NCBI GenBank assembly: GCA_964584305.1
Contig: CAZOZL010000017.1
Coordinates: forward strand, 1-39,216
Reading direction: 5' to 3'
Length of the DNA: 39,216 nucleotides
DNA from: SB11 sp964584305
GTDB lineage: Bacteria; Bacteroidota; Bacteroidia; UBA8524
In this document: piece after piece, positions 22,022-30,323 of the stretch
Layout of the letters: each line of letters begins with the position of its first letter
How positions within the stretch are numbered: position 1 is the first letter of the stretch
The notes under the pieces: model-generated
Database searches by the model: none
What the model was told of the DNA's origin: nothing
What the model saw: the letters and a program-made list of their open reading frames with translations, nothing else
Translations under genes and position numbers: made by a program

Positions 22022-23505
22022 TTAATCAGTTTTACACTTTCCTCTAACTCGGCAAAGCTTATTTCAGTTTTCACTTCCATAAAGTTTATAGGCCAACTTT
22101 GGATAATGGTTTCCACATCTAAACCATATTTCTTAATGGCATCATACATTCCTTTTTGCCTTTCCCCTGCGGGTTTAGTATCGCCTGCTTTCTTTATCCA
22201 AACCAAATCATCTTCAAAAAGTAATTTATATTTTGGGAAATAATACACCAGATAATCATCTGTATGTTTCGACATTTCTCCTATATGAATAATCTGCATT
22301 TCAAAATTACTATCAGCAATCACCTTTTTTCCATCTACAATATCAAATAGTAAAGGTCGGCTTTCTTTTTGCAAAGCATCAGGTTGTAGCGTATGTTTAA
22401 ATGTGGCAACCTGACGAACATAAGCAGTATCTGAAGCGTGAGACAGTATTGTAGCACCATTATGAATAAAAGGACGAATACCCCCTAAATAATGTGGGTG
22501 ATGATGCCCGAAAACAAAATATTTAATAGGCTTATTTGGAGCAATTTTTTTTGCTTCCTCAATTATTAGCTTTCCATTCTTACTTTCTAAAGGTGCTTCG
22601 GCTACTACTAAGAAACTATCCATTTCAACCACCAATATTCTATCGTCAGTATGCTTAAAGTTTAAAAAATGAATATGTGGTTTGTATTTAACATATTCAA
22701 TATCAATACTTGGCTCTTTCGCTAATTCTCCTAATTGATAATCAGCAGGAATTTTAGCTAAAACGTTGTTATGTATGGTATTTGCATCAGTTTCACTTAT
22801 TAAGAGTGTACTTTGGTTTACTCCCAGTTCATCCATTATAATTTTTGAAGGATAGGCTACTCCATCTTCGGTGGTTTTATAGTTATAATAGCCAATGGTT
22901 TTTGTAACATCACCATACATTTCATGGTGATACAAAATGCTTATTTTACTAACAGTATTAGTTTTTGTATTAAAGCTAATGGTAACAATTTGCCCACCAA
23001 CACTATATATTAATGTACCGCTGCTTTCACTAAAATGTACCAATGTTTTGTTAGATTGATTTTGCAAAAAATATTGCAAAACAAAAATTGGTGTGTAAAG
23101 GCTTAAATGACTTAGGGGGTATTTACTCTTCTCCTGATACGTTATAGAACGGGGTTCGCCTCTCCCATAAGAATAAACGACAAGTGTAGTATCACAAAAA
23201 TATTTTATGCCCCTTAGCATTTTTCCATTATACTCTAAACTATCTAATAAAAAATAATTTTCAGCATTTTTAGTAATAATAAACTGCCCGTTAATATTAT
23301 ATATGTTTGTTTTCCAAGGATATTGCGAATGCCCGAAAAGAGAATCGACTCGTGTAAAACTAAAAAAGGTGGTTTGCTTTGGTGTAACTTTTAATGCTGC
23401 TTGCTTTATATAGTTTTTAGCATTGCTATCACTTTTTAAACTTTGAGATAATACCGGTGTACACCACACCCCTATTACCCACAAGGCGAGTATATGTTTT
23501 TTCAT
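22012..23505 (-). CDS. Secreted metallo-beta-lactamase-fold protein with altered metal motif
   Basis: A 497-residue protein with a signal peptide (about 1-20), a beta-rich N-terminal half (about 40-260) resembling outer-membrane/GLPGLI-type sheets, and a C-terminal MBL domain (about 262-497). The metal motif is HHHPHY at 334-339 followed by LGG. Against the standard HxHxDH, the Asp is H338 and the last His is Y339. The other ligands seem present: H414 in KHTDDYLVYYFP and D433 in LFEDD. Catalysis may therefore use one metal, a different metal, or be lost. It converges on the SDR gene and shares its terminator. Substrate unknown. Confidence 0.85.
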   Translation of the reverse strand: MKKHILALWVIGVWCTPVLSQSLKSDSNAKNYIKQAALKVTPKQTTFFSFTRVDSLFGHSQYPWKTNIYNINGQFIITKNAENYFLLDSLEYNGKMLRGIKYFCDTTLVVYSYGRGEPRSITYQEKSKYPLSHLSLYTPIFVLQYFLQNQSNKTLVHFSESSGTLIYSVGGQIVTISFNTKTNTVSKISILYHHEMYGDVTKTIGYYNYKTTEDGVAYPSKIIMDELGVNQSTLLISETDANTIHNNVLAKIPADYQLGELAKEPSIDIEYVKYKPHIHFLNFKHTDDRILVVEMDSFLVVAEAPLESKNGKLIIEEAKKIAPNKPIKYFVFGHHHPHYLGGIRPFIHNGATILSHASDTAYVRQVATFKHTLQPDALQKESRPLLFDIVDGKKVIADSNFEMQIIHIGEMSKHTDDYLVYYFPKYKLLFEDDLVWIKKAGDTKPAGERQKGMYDAIKKYGLDVETIIQSWPINFMEVKTEISFAELEESVKLIKKK

Positions 23506-23675
23506 AGGCTATAATAGAAAAGGACTTAGTTTTTCTACAACCCATTGATAGTCAATAACTATTCCAATTTTGTATCCCCGTTTACTATATCAAGCAATTT
23601 TTTTTGTATAAAACGGTTCGCCTAACAAAAAACACTTTTCAGGCTAAAAACAAACATTAGTATTTACCCACTGAA

Positions 23676-23683
23676 TATATTTG
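23676..23683 (+). promoter_or_regulatory. -7 promoter element of the lipoprotein leader
   Basis: TATATTTG matches TAnnTTTG exactly. It predicts an mRNA start near 23690 and an unusually long leader of about 180 bases before the ATG at 23873. No clear TTG box upstream. Confidence 0.5.
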
Positions 23684-23736
23684 TACTACGAGTTCCATAA
23701 ATCAGTAGCTTAAATAAAACAAATGCTAATTGACAA

Positions 23737-23787
23737 AGGTGGTATCCAAAATTTTACTATTAAAATTTGTTCACCACCTCAAGGTGG
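23737..23787 (+). promoter_or_regulatory. Mutually exclusive hairpins in the leader (attenuator-like)
   Basis: Segment 1 AGGTGGT (23737-23743), segment 2 ACCACCT (23773-23779) and segment 3 AGGTGG (23782-23787). Segment 2 can pair with 1, enclosing a further 8-bp stem AAATTTTA/TAAAATTT at 23749-23768, or with 3 in a compact hairpin. The two folds exclude each other. No T run follows, so a translational rather than terminating switch would be expected if it is real. Confidence 0.35.
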
Positions 23788-23872
23788 AAATTATCGGGCT
23801 TCAAGTTTAATCTCAATGAAACATCTAAAATACTTTAACACTCTATATCTTAAATGCTTAAATAACTAATAT

Positions 23873-24319
23873 ATGAAAATACATACCAAAATAGTAACCG
23901 CCGTACTTGCTCTTTTACTTATTTCCTCATGCAAAAATCAAACAACAGAGAAATCTACACATTTGCCTGATGTTAGCAGTGAGCTACGCCTAAATAATGG
24001 CAAGAAATGGGTTGCCAACGCTGAAACACATACGGGCATGAAAAATTTAGAGGCTCTTCTTAATAACGTTTCAGATACCACAAATTATACTGCACTTGGC
24101 ACTGTTATGCAAAATGAAACTACCTTTATTATTAATAATTGTACTATGGAAGGTGATGACCACAAACAGCTTCATTTAGTATTAGTTCCCATTTTAGACG
24201 GTATTGATACCGTGAAAAAGTCTAAAAGTAAAGAGGTGCAGAAAAAAAATATAGCCAAAATTAAGAATAATCTTAATGCTTATTTTAAGCATTTCGAAAC
24301 GAGTATAATAGCTCAGTAA
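23873..24319 (+). CDS. Small lipoprotein with conserved-looking HxxxH segment
   Basis: A 148-residue lipoprotein. The signal peptide ends in the lipobox LISSC (C20). The mature protein is small and helical, with one distinctive segment, NCTMEGDDHKQLHLVLVP at about 91-108, where Cys, Met and two His are spaced as in a metal-binding site. I recall similar TMxGxxH..LH segments in uncharacterised Bacteroidota lipoproteins, but cannot assign a family. It is preceded by a long structured leader. No gene is close enough downstream to form an operon. Periplasmic metal or redox handling is a guess from the motif. Confidence 0.78.
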   Translation: MKIHTKIVTAVLALLLISSCKNQTTEKSTHLPDVSSELRLNNGKKWVANAETHTGMKNLEALLNNVSDTTNYTALGTVMQNETTFIINNCTMEGDDHKQLHLVLVPILDGIDTVKKSKSKEVQKKNIAKIKNNLNAYFKHFETSIIAQ

Positions 24320-24716
24320 ATTATCAAAATTTAAACAATAAAATCATAAAATTACTTGGTAATAAGCATATTACAGTTTTTATTTTATAAAACGCTTAAC
24401 TCGGTTTGTTGTGGTAAATACGGCAGTAATTGCACCCATGCCCCACTTGATAAAACACTGGGGATATATAGTTAAGAAAAAGAGATGATAAGTTCGCTGC
24501 TACTATGGTTTAAAATCATTAATAATGCTATTTTGTATAGCAAATAGTATCAAGCCTACCGTTTTTACATCGGTTTTTTGCGAAAAAATCACGTGTTTTA
24601 GAGGATACAGGGTTTTTTGCATGAATGATTAGCAAAAATAATTTAATGTTGCTGTTAACATTAAAGGTTTTAAAAGCGTCTATAAGTAGAAGAAGAAAAT
24701 TTATACCTAACGAATA
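24320..24716. other. Intergenic region before the Omp28-like gene
   Basis: 397 bases without a gene. Seen: a 6-bp hairpin TGCTAT-TTTGT-ATAGCA at 24526-24542; TTTTTT-GCG-AAAAAA around 24573-24587; a 9-bp inverted repeat TTTAATGTT/AACATTAAA at 24642-24665; and TTTTAAAAGCGTC..ATAAGTAGA at 24669-24690, which is the block shared with the decayed copy at 18084. No TAnnTTTG box is evident before the gene, so its promoter may be of another type and lie in the shared block. Confidence 0.45.
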
Positions 24717-25583
24717 ATGAAAAAAATATTACTAAGCGTATTCGCAATAATGCTGATATTTTCAGCTTGTAAAAAAACTGAGGACACAACTACACCTGCA
24801 GGTGTTGACCCTGACAACAGCGGTGGAAACGAACCTCAAGAAATTACTGTACCAAAGGTTAATATGTCTATGGTAAATAAAATGACTGGTTCTCTTTGCC
24901 CACCCTGTGGTACATGGGGCTGGAATGCCTTTGAAACACTAATTAATGACAATAAAAACGATGCTTTTTTTATAGGTGCTTATAGCGATAACTACGTTGC
25001 CCGACTTTTTATTACTGATGCTGCTGAAGATATGGAGCGCGCTTGGAGTGTTACAGGTTTTCCAACATTTGCTGCAAATGGTATAAAACAGCTTGACCGC
25101 GCAGGTGGCGGCGTAAACGTGAACGGTGAAATTGCTAAAACCACTGCCGTAATTTCCGCACACAAAGCTGATGAGGTTTATATAAACAGTGGTTTCCGTA
25201 CTGCTATTAGTGGAAATATGATGACTATTGAAACCAAAACTAAGTTTTTTAAAGAAGTGGGGGGCGATATATTTGTTGCTGTTTACTTAATGGAGGATAA
25301 AGTTGTTGGTGCGCAAAGTGGGCATCCTGATGGTGCTAATGCAAAACACCACTATGTATTGCGAGGTGCAGCCAAACTTGATGGTGCTGCAAAAGCTGAA
25401 ACTTGGGGCTACCCAATTGGTGTTGCTGGGTCGGCTGTTACTGCTGAAGGTACTGAAGTGGATAGTAAATTTGCTATTGATATTACTGGATATAATAAAG
25501 ACAACCTTTCTGTGGCTGTAGTAGTTTGGAGAAAAACGGGAGTGCGTTACCAGTTTTTAAATGCATATAGCAACCAAAAATAA
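24717..25583 (+). CDS. Omp28-related lipoprotein with thioredoxin-like CPPC motif
   Basis: A 288-residue lipoprotein (lipobox FSAC, C18, followed by KKTEDTTTP). It matches the Omp28-related family of Bacteroidota: a thioredoxin-like start with MTGSLCPPCGTWGWNAFE (C61-P-P-C64), FPTFAANG corresponding to the cis-Pro segment, and a later KHHYVLRGAA segment typical of the family. The CPPC site suggests possible disulfide chemistry, although most family members are known only as surface lipoproteins. Its leader and signal peptide exist as a broken second copy near 18.1 kb. It is followed by a clear terminator and then the GT39 gene's promoter. Confidence 0.85.
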   Translation: MKKILLSVFAIMLIFSACKKTEDTTTPAGVDPDNSGGNEPQEITVPKVNMSMVNKMTGSLCPPCGTWGWNAFETLINDNKNDAFFIGAYSDNYVARLFITDAAEDMERAWSVTGFPTFAANGIKQLDRAGGGVNVNGEIAKTTAVISAHKADEVYINSGFRTAISGNMMTIETKTKFFKEVGGDIFVAVYLMEDKVVGAQSGHPDGANAKHHYVLRGAAKLDGAAKAETWGYPIGVAGSAVTAEGTEVDSKFAIDITGYNKDNLSVAVVVWRKTGVRYQFLNAYSNQK

Positions 25584-25610
25584 GATTTTAAGTAAAAAAT
25601 AATAAAATAC

Positions 25611-25636
25611 AAACCTCACTGCAAAGTGGGGTTTTT
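25611..25636 (+). terminator. Terminator of the Omp28-like gene
   Basis: AAACCTCAC (25611-25619), 6-base loop, GTGGGGTTT (25626-25634): a 9-bp stem with one G-T pair, running into a T5 tract, 28 bases after the stop. Confidence 0.85.
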
Positions 25637-25660
25637 GTGTGTAGGTGTGTATGCAATACC

Positions 25661-25668
25661 TATCTTTG
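25661..25668 (+). promoter_or_regulatory. -7 promoter element at the GT39 gene start
   Basis: TATCTTTG fits TAnnTTTG; a TTTG at 25634-25637 is 23 bases upstream. It lies one base before the ATG at 25670, which would put the mRNA start inside the first codons. Confidence 0.45.
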
Positions 25669-25669
25669 T

Positions 25670-27433
25670 ATGCTAAAAATCAAGGTTTCTGTTTTGAATA
25701 AAGTCGTAAAATTCCTGCCTTTTATAGTTTTACTTATCCTATATATTATCTCTCTTTTTATAGATGTGATGGATGTTGACTCTTCTCAATATGCTGCTAT
25801 GGCTATGGAGATGATACAAAACAATAGTTTTCTTGAAATTACCGACCAAGGCAGAAACTATCTTGACAAACCACCGCTACTTTTTTGGTCATCGGCATTT
25901 TCATATCAAATTTTTGGGATGGGTAATGTTGCCTTCAAACTGCCCTCTATGCTCTTCGCCTTGCTGGGTATATTTGCCACCTATCGGTTGGCAAAACTGT
26001 ACTATGGTGAAAAGATAGGCTACTGGGCAGCACTTATAGTAGGTAGCACGCAAGCCTTTTTTTTAATGGTAAACGATGTACGAACCGACCTTATACTTAC
26101 TGGCGCAGTAATTTTTTCCGTATGGCAAATAGCCGAATATATTGAAAAAAAGAAAGGATTAAACTTTATATTAGGCTTTGTGGGCGTTGGCTTGGCTATG
26201 CTTGCCAAAGGACCAATAGGCTTGGTATTGCCTGTCATAGCCATAGGCATACACCTATTACTATTACGGGATTGGAGTACCATTTTTAAATGGCAGTGGC
26301 TGTTAGGCTTGGGTATAATAGGTATTGTATTACTACCCATGATGGTAGGCTTATACACCCAATACGATAGCAACCCTACGGTAGATGTGAATGGGAAAAT
26401 TGGAGAATCTGGCTTAAAATTTTATTTCTGGACACAAAGTTTTGGAAGAATTACTGGCGAAAATGTTTGGGATAATAATGCAGGCCCTTTCTTTTTAACA
26501 CAATCAACCCTTTGGGCTTTTTTACCTTGGACTATCTTGCTTTTTGCCGCTTGGATTAGCGGAGGTATTAAAATTATTAAAGCAAAATTTAAAATAGAAA
26601 AAGGGCAAGAAGCCATTACCCTTGGTGCTTTTACCTTTACTTTGTTTGCACTAAGTAAAAGCAGCTACCAATTGCCGCATTATATTTTTGTTGCCTACCC
26701 TTTTGCCGCAATTTTTGCAGCAAAATGGGTGATACATATTTTTGAGGAAGGAAAAACTTGGGCAAAAAACACGCTAAAAATCACTCAATTAATAATATCT
26801 ATACTTATATGGGTAGCCGCAGCAGCCTTGTTTTATCCGTTTGCCCCAAATACAATAGTACTACCTGTAATATTGGTTGTTGGGCTAATAATGGTATTGT
26901 ATTATATTGTTAAAAACTATCAAAAAACTACGTCAGTACTTCAAATTAGCTTCATTAGTATTTGTTTTTTTAACCTTACCATGAGTACACATTTCTACCC
27001 TAAACTACTGCAATACCAAGCCTATAGTATTGGCGGGCAATATATAAATAGCAAGGTGGAAGAAGAAAATATTACTCCTGAAAATTTTATTATTTTCCCT
27101 ATGGGGGCGGCACACTCACTTGATTTTTACACAGGGTGGATAGTGCGTAGTATATGGACGGAACACTATTTTAGCAGGTATAAAAATGGCGATACTATTT
27201 GGGTATATACTGACAAAGAGGGTAGAAAACGCATAGAAAAACAGTTTACCCCGTATGAAATTACCGAAGAGAAGTATATGCCCTATTACAAGCCTGCTCA
27301 ATTACGCATTGAGTTTTTGAACCCAAAAACAAGAGAAAGCACACTTCGCCATCACTATATTTTAAAACTGGTAGTGCGGCAACAAGAAACATTAGATTTT
27401 TCGGAATTTAAAATTCAGGAAGAGTATAACTAA
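25670..27433 (+). CDS. GT39/ArnT-type integral membrane glycosyltransferase
   Basis: Polyprenyl-phosphate-sugar-dependent transferase of the protein O-mannosyltransferase/ArnT clan, acting on the periplasmic face of the inner membrane. It has 587 residues from the ATG at 25670, with about a dozen hydrophobic helices. The first periplasmic loop has the catalytic-type acidic segment DVDSSQYAAMAMEM and the LDKPPLLFW motif; a further conserved stretch is VRTDLILTG, then LAKGPIGLVLP. The soluble C-terminal domain covers about the last 130 residues. The frame extends to 25637. A TATCTTTG box immediately before the ATG suggests translation might begin at the in-frame TTG at 25694 (NKVVKFLPFIV). It may modify lipid A, a glycan or protein; the acceptor is unknown. 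Confidence 0.9.
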   Translation: MLKIKVSVLNKVVKFLPFIVLLILYIISLFIDVMDVDSSQYAAMAMEMIQNNSFLEITDQGRNYLDKPPLLFWSSAFSYQIFGMGNVAFKLPSMLFALLGIFATYRLAKLYYGEKIGYWAALIVGSTQAFFLMVNDVRTDLILTGAVIFSVWQIAEYIEKKKGLNFILGFVGVGLAMLAKGPIGLVLPVIAIGIHLLLLRDWSTIFKWQWLLGLGIIGIVLLPMMVGLYTQYDSNPTVDVNGKIGESGLKFYFWTQSFGRITGENVWDNNAGPFFLTQSTLWAFLPWTILLFAAWISGGIKIIKAKFKIEKGQEAITLGAFTFTLFALSKSSYQLPHYIFVAYPFAAIFAAKWVIHIFEEGKTWAKNTLKITQLIISILIWVAAAALFYPFAPNTIVLPVILVVGLIMVLYYIVKNYQKTTSVLQISFISICFFNLTMSTHFYPKLLQYQAYSIGGQYINSKVEEENITPENFIIFPMGAAHSLDFYTGWIVRSIWTEHYFSRYKNGDTIWVYTDKEGRKRIEKQFTPYEITEEKYMPYYKPAQLRIEFLNPKTRESTLRHHYILKLVVRQQETLDFSEFKIQEEYN

Positions 27434-27463
27434 ATATCAGCAACTCTATAAGTTGTTAGTTAG

Positions 27464-27476
27464 CGGCTTTTAGCCG
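27464..27476. terminator. Short hairpin after the GT39 gene
   Basis: CGGCT, loop TTT, AGCCG, preceded by CAACT/AGTTG at 27441-27455. Placed 31 bases after the stop; the T run is short, so termination is only probable. The rest of the gap up to 27709 shows no gene. Confidence 0.4.
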
Positions 27477-27709
27477 TTTAGTGTATTGAGCAGACCTGCT
27501 GAGCTCTCCCCCGTCCGAACCGCCTGCAAGCCCCTACCACTGTATTGCAGTTTTTACCTGTACCACACAATTTGGCTTCCCATTAAGGGGAAGAGTACTT
27601 AGTTGCTAATGCTAATAAGTTACTTTGTAAGGGGTTGCTATAAGGAAACAGGCATATCAACAATAGTAAAATACAGATTATAGAATACTGCACTACGGAG
27701 AAAAATAAG

Positions 27710-28735
27710 CTATTTTCTTGTGATGGCTTTTTCCCAAGCCCAAGCTGTAACCAGCATATTTTTTAGGTCTCTTTCTGTTTTCCAGCCTAAAACATCATTT
27801 GCTTTTGTGGTATCGGCAAACACTTGCTCTACATCGCCGCTGCGGCGTTTGGCATACTCGTAGTTAAAGTTAACACCTGTTTCACTTACAAAAGTTTCCA
27901 CTACTTCTTTTACACTACTGCCTTTGCCAGTACCTAAGTTAAATATTTCTAATTTATCAGTACTTTCATTTTTTAGTAAACGCTCAATAGCACGCACGTG
28001 GGCTTTTGCCAAATCTACCACATGAAGATAATCGCGAATACAAGTACCATCAGGGGTATTATAATCATCACCAAAAATAGAAAGCTTTTCACGCTTGCCT
28101 ATGGCAGTTTGGGTAAGAAAGGGAACAAGATTATTAGGAACACCTAAAGGTAGCTCGCCTATTAATGCACTATCGTGCGCCCCTATTGGGTTAAAATAGC
28201 GTAGTGCAATTGCCTTTGTATCAGTAACTTTTGTAGTATCTGTTAAAATATCTTCACAAATTTGCTTGGTATTACCGTATGGAGATTCTGCCTTTTGTAT
28301 GGGAAACTCTTCAGTAACGGGATTGGTGGCAGGTTGCCCATATACCGTACACGATGATGAGAATACCAAGTTATTAATATTTTTTGCCTGCAACTCTTGC
28401 AGTAAAGTAACCAAGCCTCCTACATTATTGTGGTAATACTTTAGCGGCTCATTCATCGATTCTCCAACGGCTTTATAGGCTGCAAAATGGATAACGCCCA
28501 CAATATCACTATGTTGGTTTAGTACGCTTTGTATATCAGCAGGCACACATACATCGCCCTTGATAAATATGGGCTTAGTACCCGTAATTTGCTCAATACG
28601 GTCTAATATAAACGGTTCAGAATTGTTTAAATTATCTATTATTACTGGCTGATAGCCAGCATTGTGTAGTTCTACTACGGTGTGCGAACCAATAAAACCT
28701 ACACCCCCTGTAACTAATATTTTAGGCTTGCTCAT
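27710..28735 (-). CDS. galE: UDP-glucose 4-epimerase
   Basis: Extended SDR that interconverts UDP-glucose and UDP-galactose (or the N-acetyl forms), in the cytoplasm. It has 341 residues. The NAD motif is GGVGFIGSH at 10-18, with Val where most GalE have Ala. FAAYKAVGES at 84-93, the catalytic SSSCTVYG near 126-133 and Y153/K157 in YGNTK are all standard, and the C-terminal segment YAKRRSGDVEQVFAD is typical of GalE. It is the last gene of the nucleotide-sugar operon, 17 bases after the acetyltransferase gene. It supplies galactose-type donors for the polysaccharide genes around it. Confidence 0.96.
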   Translation of the reverse strand: MSKPKILVTGGVGFIGSHTVVELHNAGYQPVIIDNLNNSEPFILDRIEQITGTKPIFIKGDVCVPADIQSVLNQHSDIVGVIHFAAYKAVGESMNEPLKYYHNNVGGLVTLLQELQAKNINNLVFSSSCTVYGQPATNPVTEEFPIQKAESPYGNTKQICEDILTDTTKVTDTKAIALRYFNPIGAHDSALIGELPLGVPNNLVPFLTQTAIGKREKLSIFGDDYNTPDGTCIRDYLHVVDLAKAHVRAIERLLKNESTDKLEIFNLGTGKGSSVKEVVETFVSETGVNFNYEYAKRRSGDVEQVFADTTKANDVLGWKTERDLKNMLVTAWAWEKAITRK

Positions 28736-28752
28736 ATTGTTATTATACTGTT

Positions 28753-29340
28753 TTATGCTGTGCGAGTTACCACTCCGTTTTTCAATTGGTATTTTTGTTT
28801 GCTTTCAGGGCATTCTGCGTTGCCATTATCATCAAAATTAAGGCGATGTCCGTATTCACTCATCCAGCCTATTTGACGGGCAGGGTTGCCTACTAACAAT
28901 GCAAATGCGGGTACATTTTTTGTAACTACAGCACCTGCGCCTATAAACGAGTATTCGCCTACATCATGTCCGCATACTATGGTGGCATTAGCCCCTATAC
29001 TTGCCCCTTTACCTACATGGGTTTTGGTATATTGGGTACGACGGATAATAGCACTGCGTGGATTGTTGATATTGGTAAATACCATGGATGGACCAAGAAA
29101 TACATCATCATCACAGGTTACCCCAGTGTATATAGATACGTTGTTTTGTACTTTTACATTATTGCCCAAAACAACCTGTGGAGATACCACTACATTTTGC
29201 CCAATATTACATTTTGTACCAATGGTACAATTGGGCATTATGTGTGAGAAATGCCATATTTTGCTACCCTCACCAATACTGCAACCATCATCAATAACGG
29301 CAGTTGGGTGGGCAAAGTAGTTTTTAGTTTCGTTAGCCAT
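28753..29340 (-). CDS. wbpD: WbpD/WlbB-like UDP-amino-sugar N-acetyltransferase
   Basis: Left-handed beta-helix acetyltransferase, 195 residues, built of hexapeptide repeats (IDDGCSIGEGSKIWHF, TIGTKCNIGQNVVV, VVLGNNVKVQNNVSIY). Segments such as GPSMVFTNINNPRS, GASIGANATIVCGHDVGEYSFI and the end NPARQIGWMSEYG closely follow WbpD of Pseudomonas aeruginosa as I recall it. That enzyme adds an acetyl group to the 3-amino group of UDP-GlcNAc3NA, made by WbpE. A WbpE-like aminotransferase is in the same operon. The upstream WbpB-type dehydrogenase is not in the window. Its ATG shares one base with the stop of the decarboxylase gene (TAATG). Confidence 0.88.
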   Translation of the reverse strand: MANETKNYFAHPTAVIDDGCSIGEGSKIWHFSHIMPNCTIGTKCNIGQNVVVSPQVVLGNNVKVQNNVSIYTGVTCDDDVFLGPSMVFTNINNPRSAIIRRTQYTKTHVGKGASIGANATIVCGHDVGEYSFIGAGAVVTKNVPAFALLVGNPARQIGWMSEYGHRLNFDDNGNAECPESKQKYQLKNGVVTRTA

Positions 29341-30323
29341 TATTTACTTTTAAACTCTCTACCGTGTGGGTCTTTAAATAGTTCAGCTTCGGGCAACGTT
29401 TTAAAGTAGTCGAAAGTTATTTTTAAGCCTTCGGCACGTAAAATTTTGGGTTCCCAATTTAGTATTTCTTTAGCACGAGTAATATCGGGTTTACGTTGTT
29501 TAGGATCGTCCTTTGGTAGTGGTTTGTATATTACTTTTTGGGCAGTGCCAGTAAGTTTTATAATCTCTTCGGCAAATTCTTTTATGGTTATCTCATTGGG
29601 GTTACCAATGTTAACGGGGTGGGCATAATCACTCATTAGTAAGCGGTAAATACCTTCCACCAAGTCATCTACATAGCAAAAACTACGGGTTTGGCTACCA
29701 TCACCAAATACGGTAAGGTCTTCACCCCGCAGTGCTTGCCCAATAAATGCAGGCAATGCTCGCCCGTCGTTTAGGCGCATACGTGGCCCATAGGTATTAA
29801 ATATGCGTACAATGCGTGTTTCTAAACCATGAAAAGTATGGTAAGCCATAGTCATAGCTTCTTGAAAGCGTTTGGCTTCGTCATACACACCACGCGGGCC
29901 TACGGGGTTAACGTTTCCCCAATAGTCTTCGTTTTGTGGGTGTACTAAAGGGTCTCCATATACTTCTGATGTAGAAGCAATAAGCATACGTGCGCCTTTT
30001 TCTTTTGCCAAGCCCAAACAATGGTGTACGCCCAATGAACCTACTTTTAAAGTTTGTATAGGAATTTTTAAATAATCTATGGGACTTGCAGGAGAGGCGA
30101 AATGCAGCACATAATCAAGTTTGCCCGAAATATGTATAAACTTTGATACATCGTGATGATGAAACTCAAAATTGGGTAGTTTAAAAAGATGCTCAATATT
30201 GCGAAGGTCGCCTGTAATAAGGTTGTCCATGGCTAATACATGGAAATCCTCTTTAATAAAACGCTCGCAAAGGTGAGAGCCTAAAAATCCTGCTCCACCA
30301 GTAATTAGTATTTTTTTACGCAT
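29340..30323 (-). CDS. UDP-glucuronate decarboxylase (UDP-xylose synthase)
   Basis: Extended SDR that oxidises UDP-glucuronate at C4, decarboxylates it and reduces the product to UDP-xylose. It has 327 residues. NAD motif GGAGFLGSH at 9-17; the UXS signature HFASPASPIDY at 74-84; STSEVYGDP at 117-125; catalytic Y147/K151 in GVYDEAKR; and IVRIFNTYGPRM. The substrate comes from the UDP-glucose dehydrogenase encoded directly upstream, whose end it overlaps by 8 bases. The family could in principle release UDP-4-keto-pentose as ArnA does, but the sequence follows the UXS type. Confidence 0.95.
   Translation of the reverse strand: MRKKILITGGAGFLGSHLCERFIKEDFHVLAMDNLITGDLRNIEHLFKLPNFEFHHHDVSKFIHISGKLDYVLHFASPASPIDYLKIPIQTLKVGSLGVHHCLGLAKEKGARMLIASTSEVYGDPLVHPQNEDYWGNVNPVGPRGVYDEAKRFQEAMTMAYHTFHGLETRIVRIFNTYGPRMRLNDGRALPAFIGQALRGEDLTVFGDGSQTRSFCYVDDLVEGIYRLLMSDYAHPVNIGNPNEITIKEFAEEIIKLTGTAQKVIYKPLPKDDPKQRKPDITRAKEILNWEPKILRAEGLKITFDYFKTLPEAELFKDPHGREFKSK

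Larger units (their letters stand above)
23506..23872 (+). other. Intergenic region with promoter and structured leader
   Basis: 367 bases between divergent genes. The left 170 bases show nothing specific. A TATATTTG box lies at 23676-23683. The leader below it contains a two-step hairpin (23737-23779) and a competing hairpin (23774-23787), described separately, and an open frame of 48 codons at 23723-23869 (starting MLIDKGGIQNF, ending 3 bases before the lipoprotein ATG). The short frame has no signal or family features, and I do not call it as a gene. Confidence 0.5.

Noticed and set aside
23723..23869. 48-codon open frame before the lipoprotein gene
   Set aside because: It has no recognisable features and overlaps hairpins that explain the sequence equally well. 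Kept as part of the leader finding, not as a gene.
28886..29320. Plus-strand frames opposite the WbpD-like gene
   Set aside because: Long only because the hexapeptide-repeat gene below leaves other frames open; no family features.
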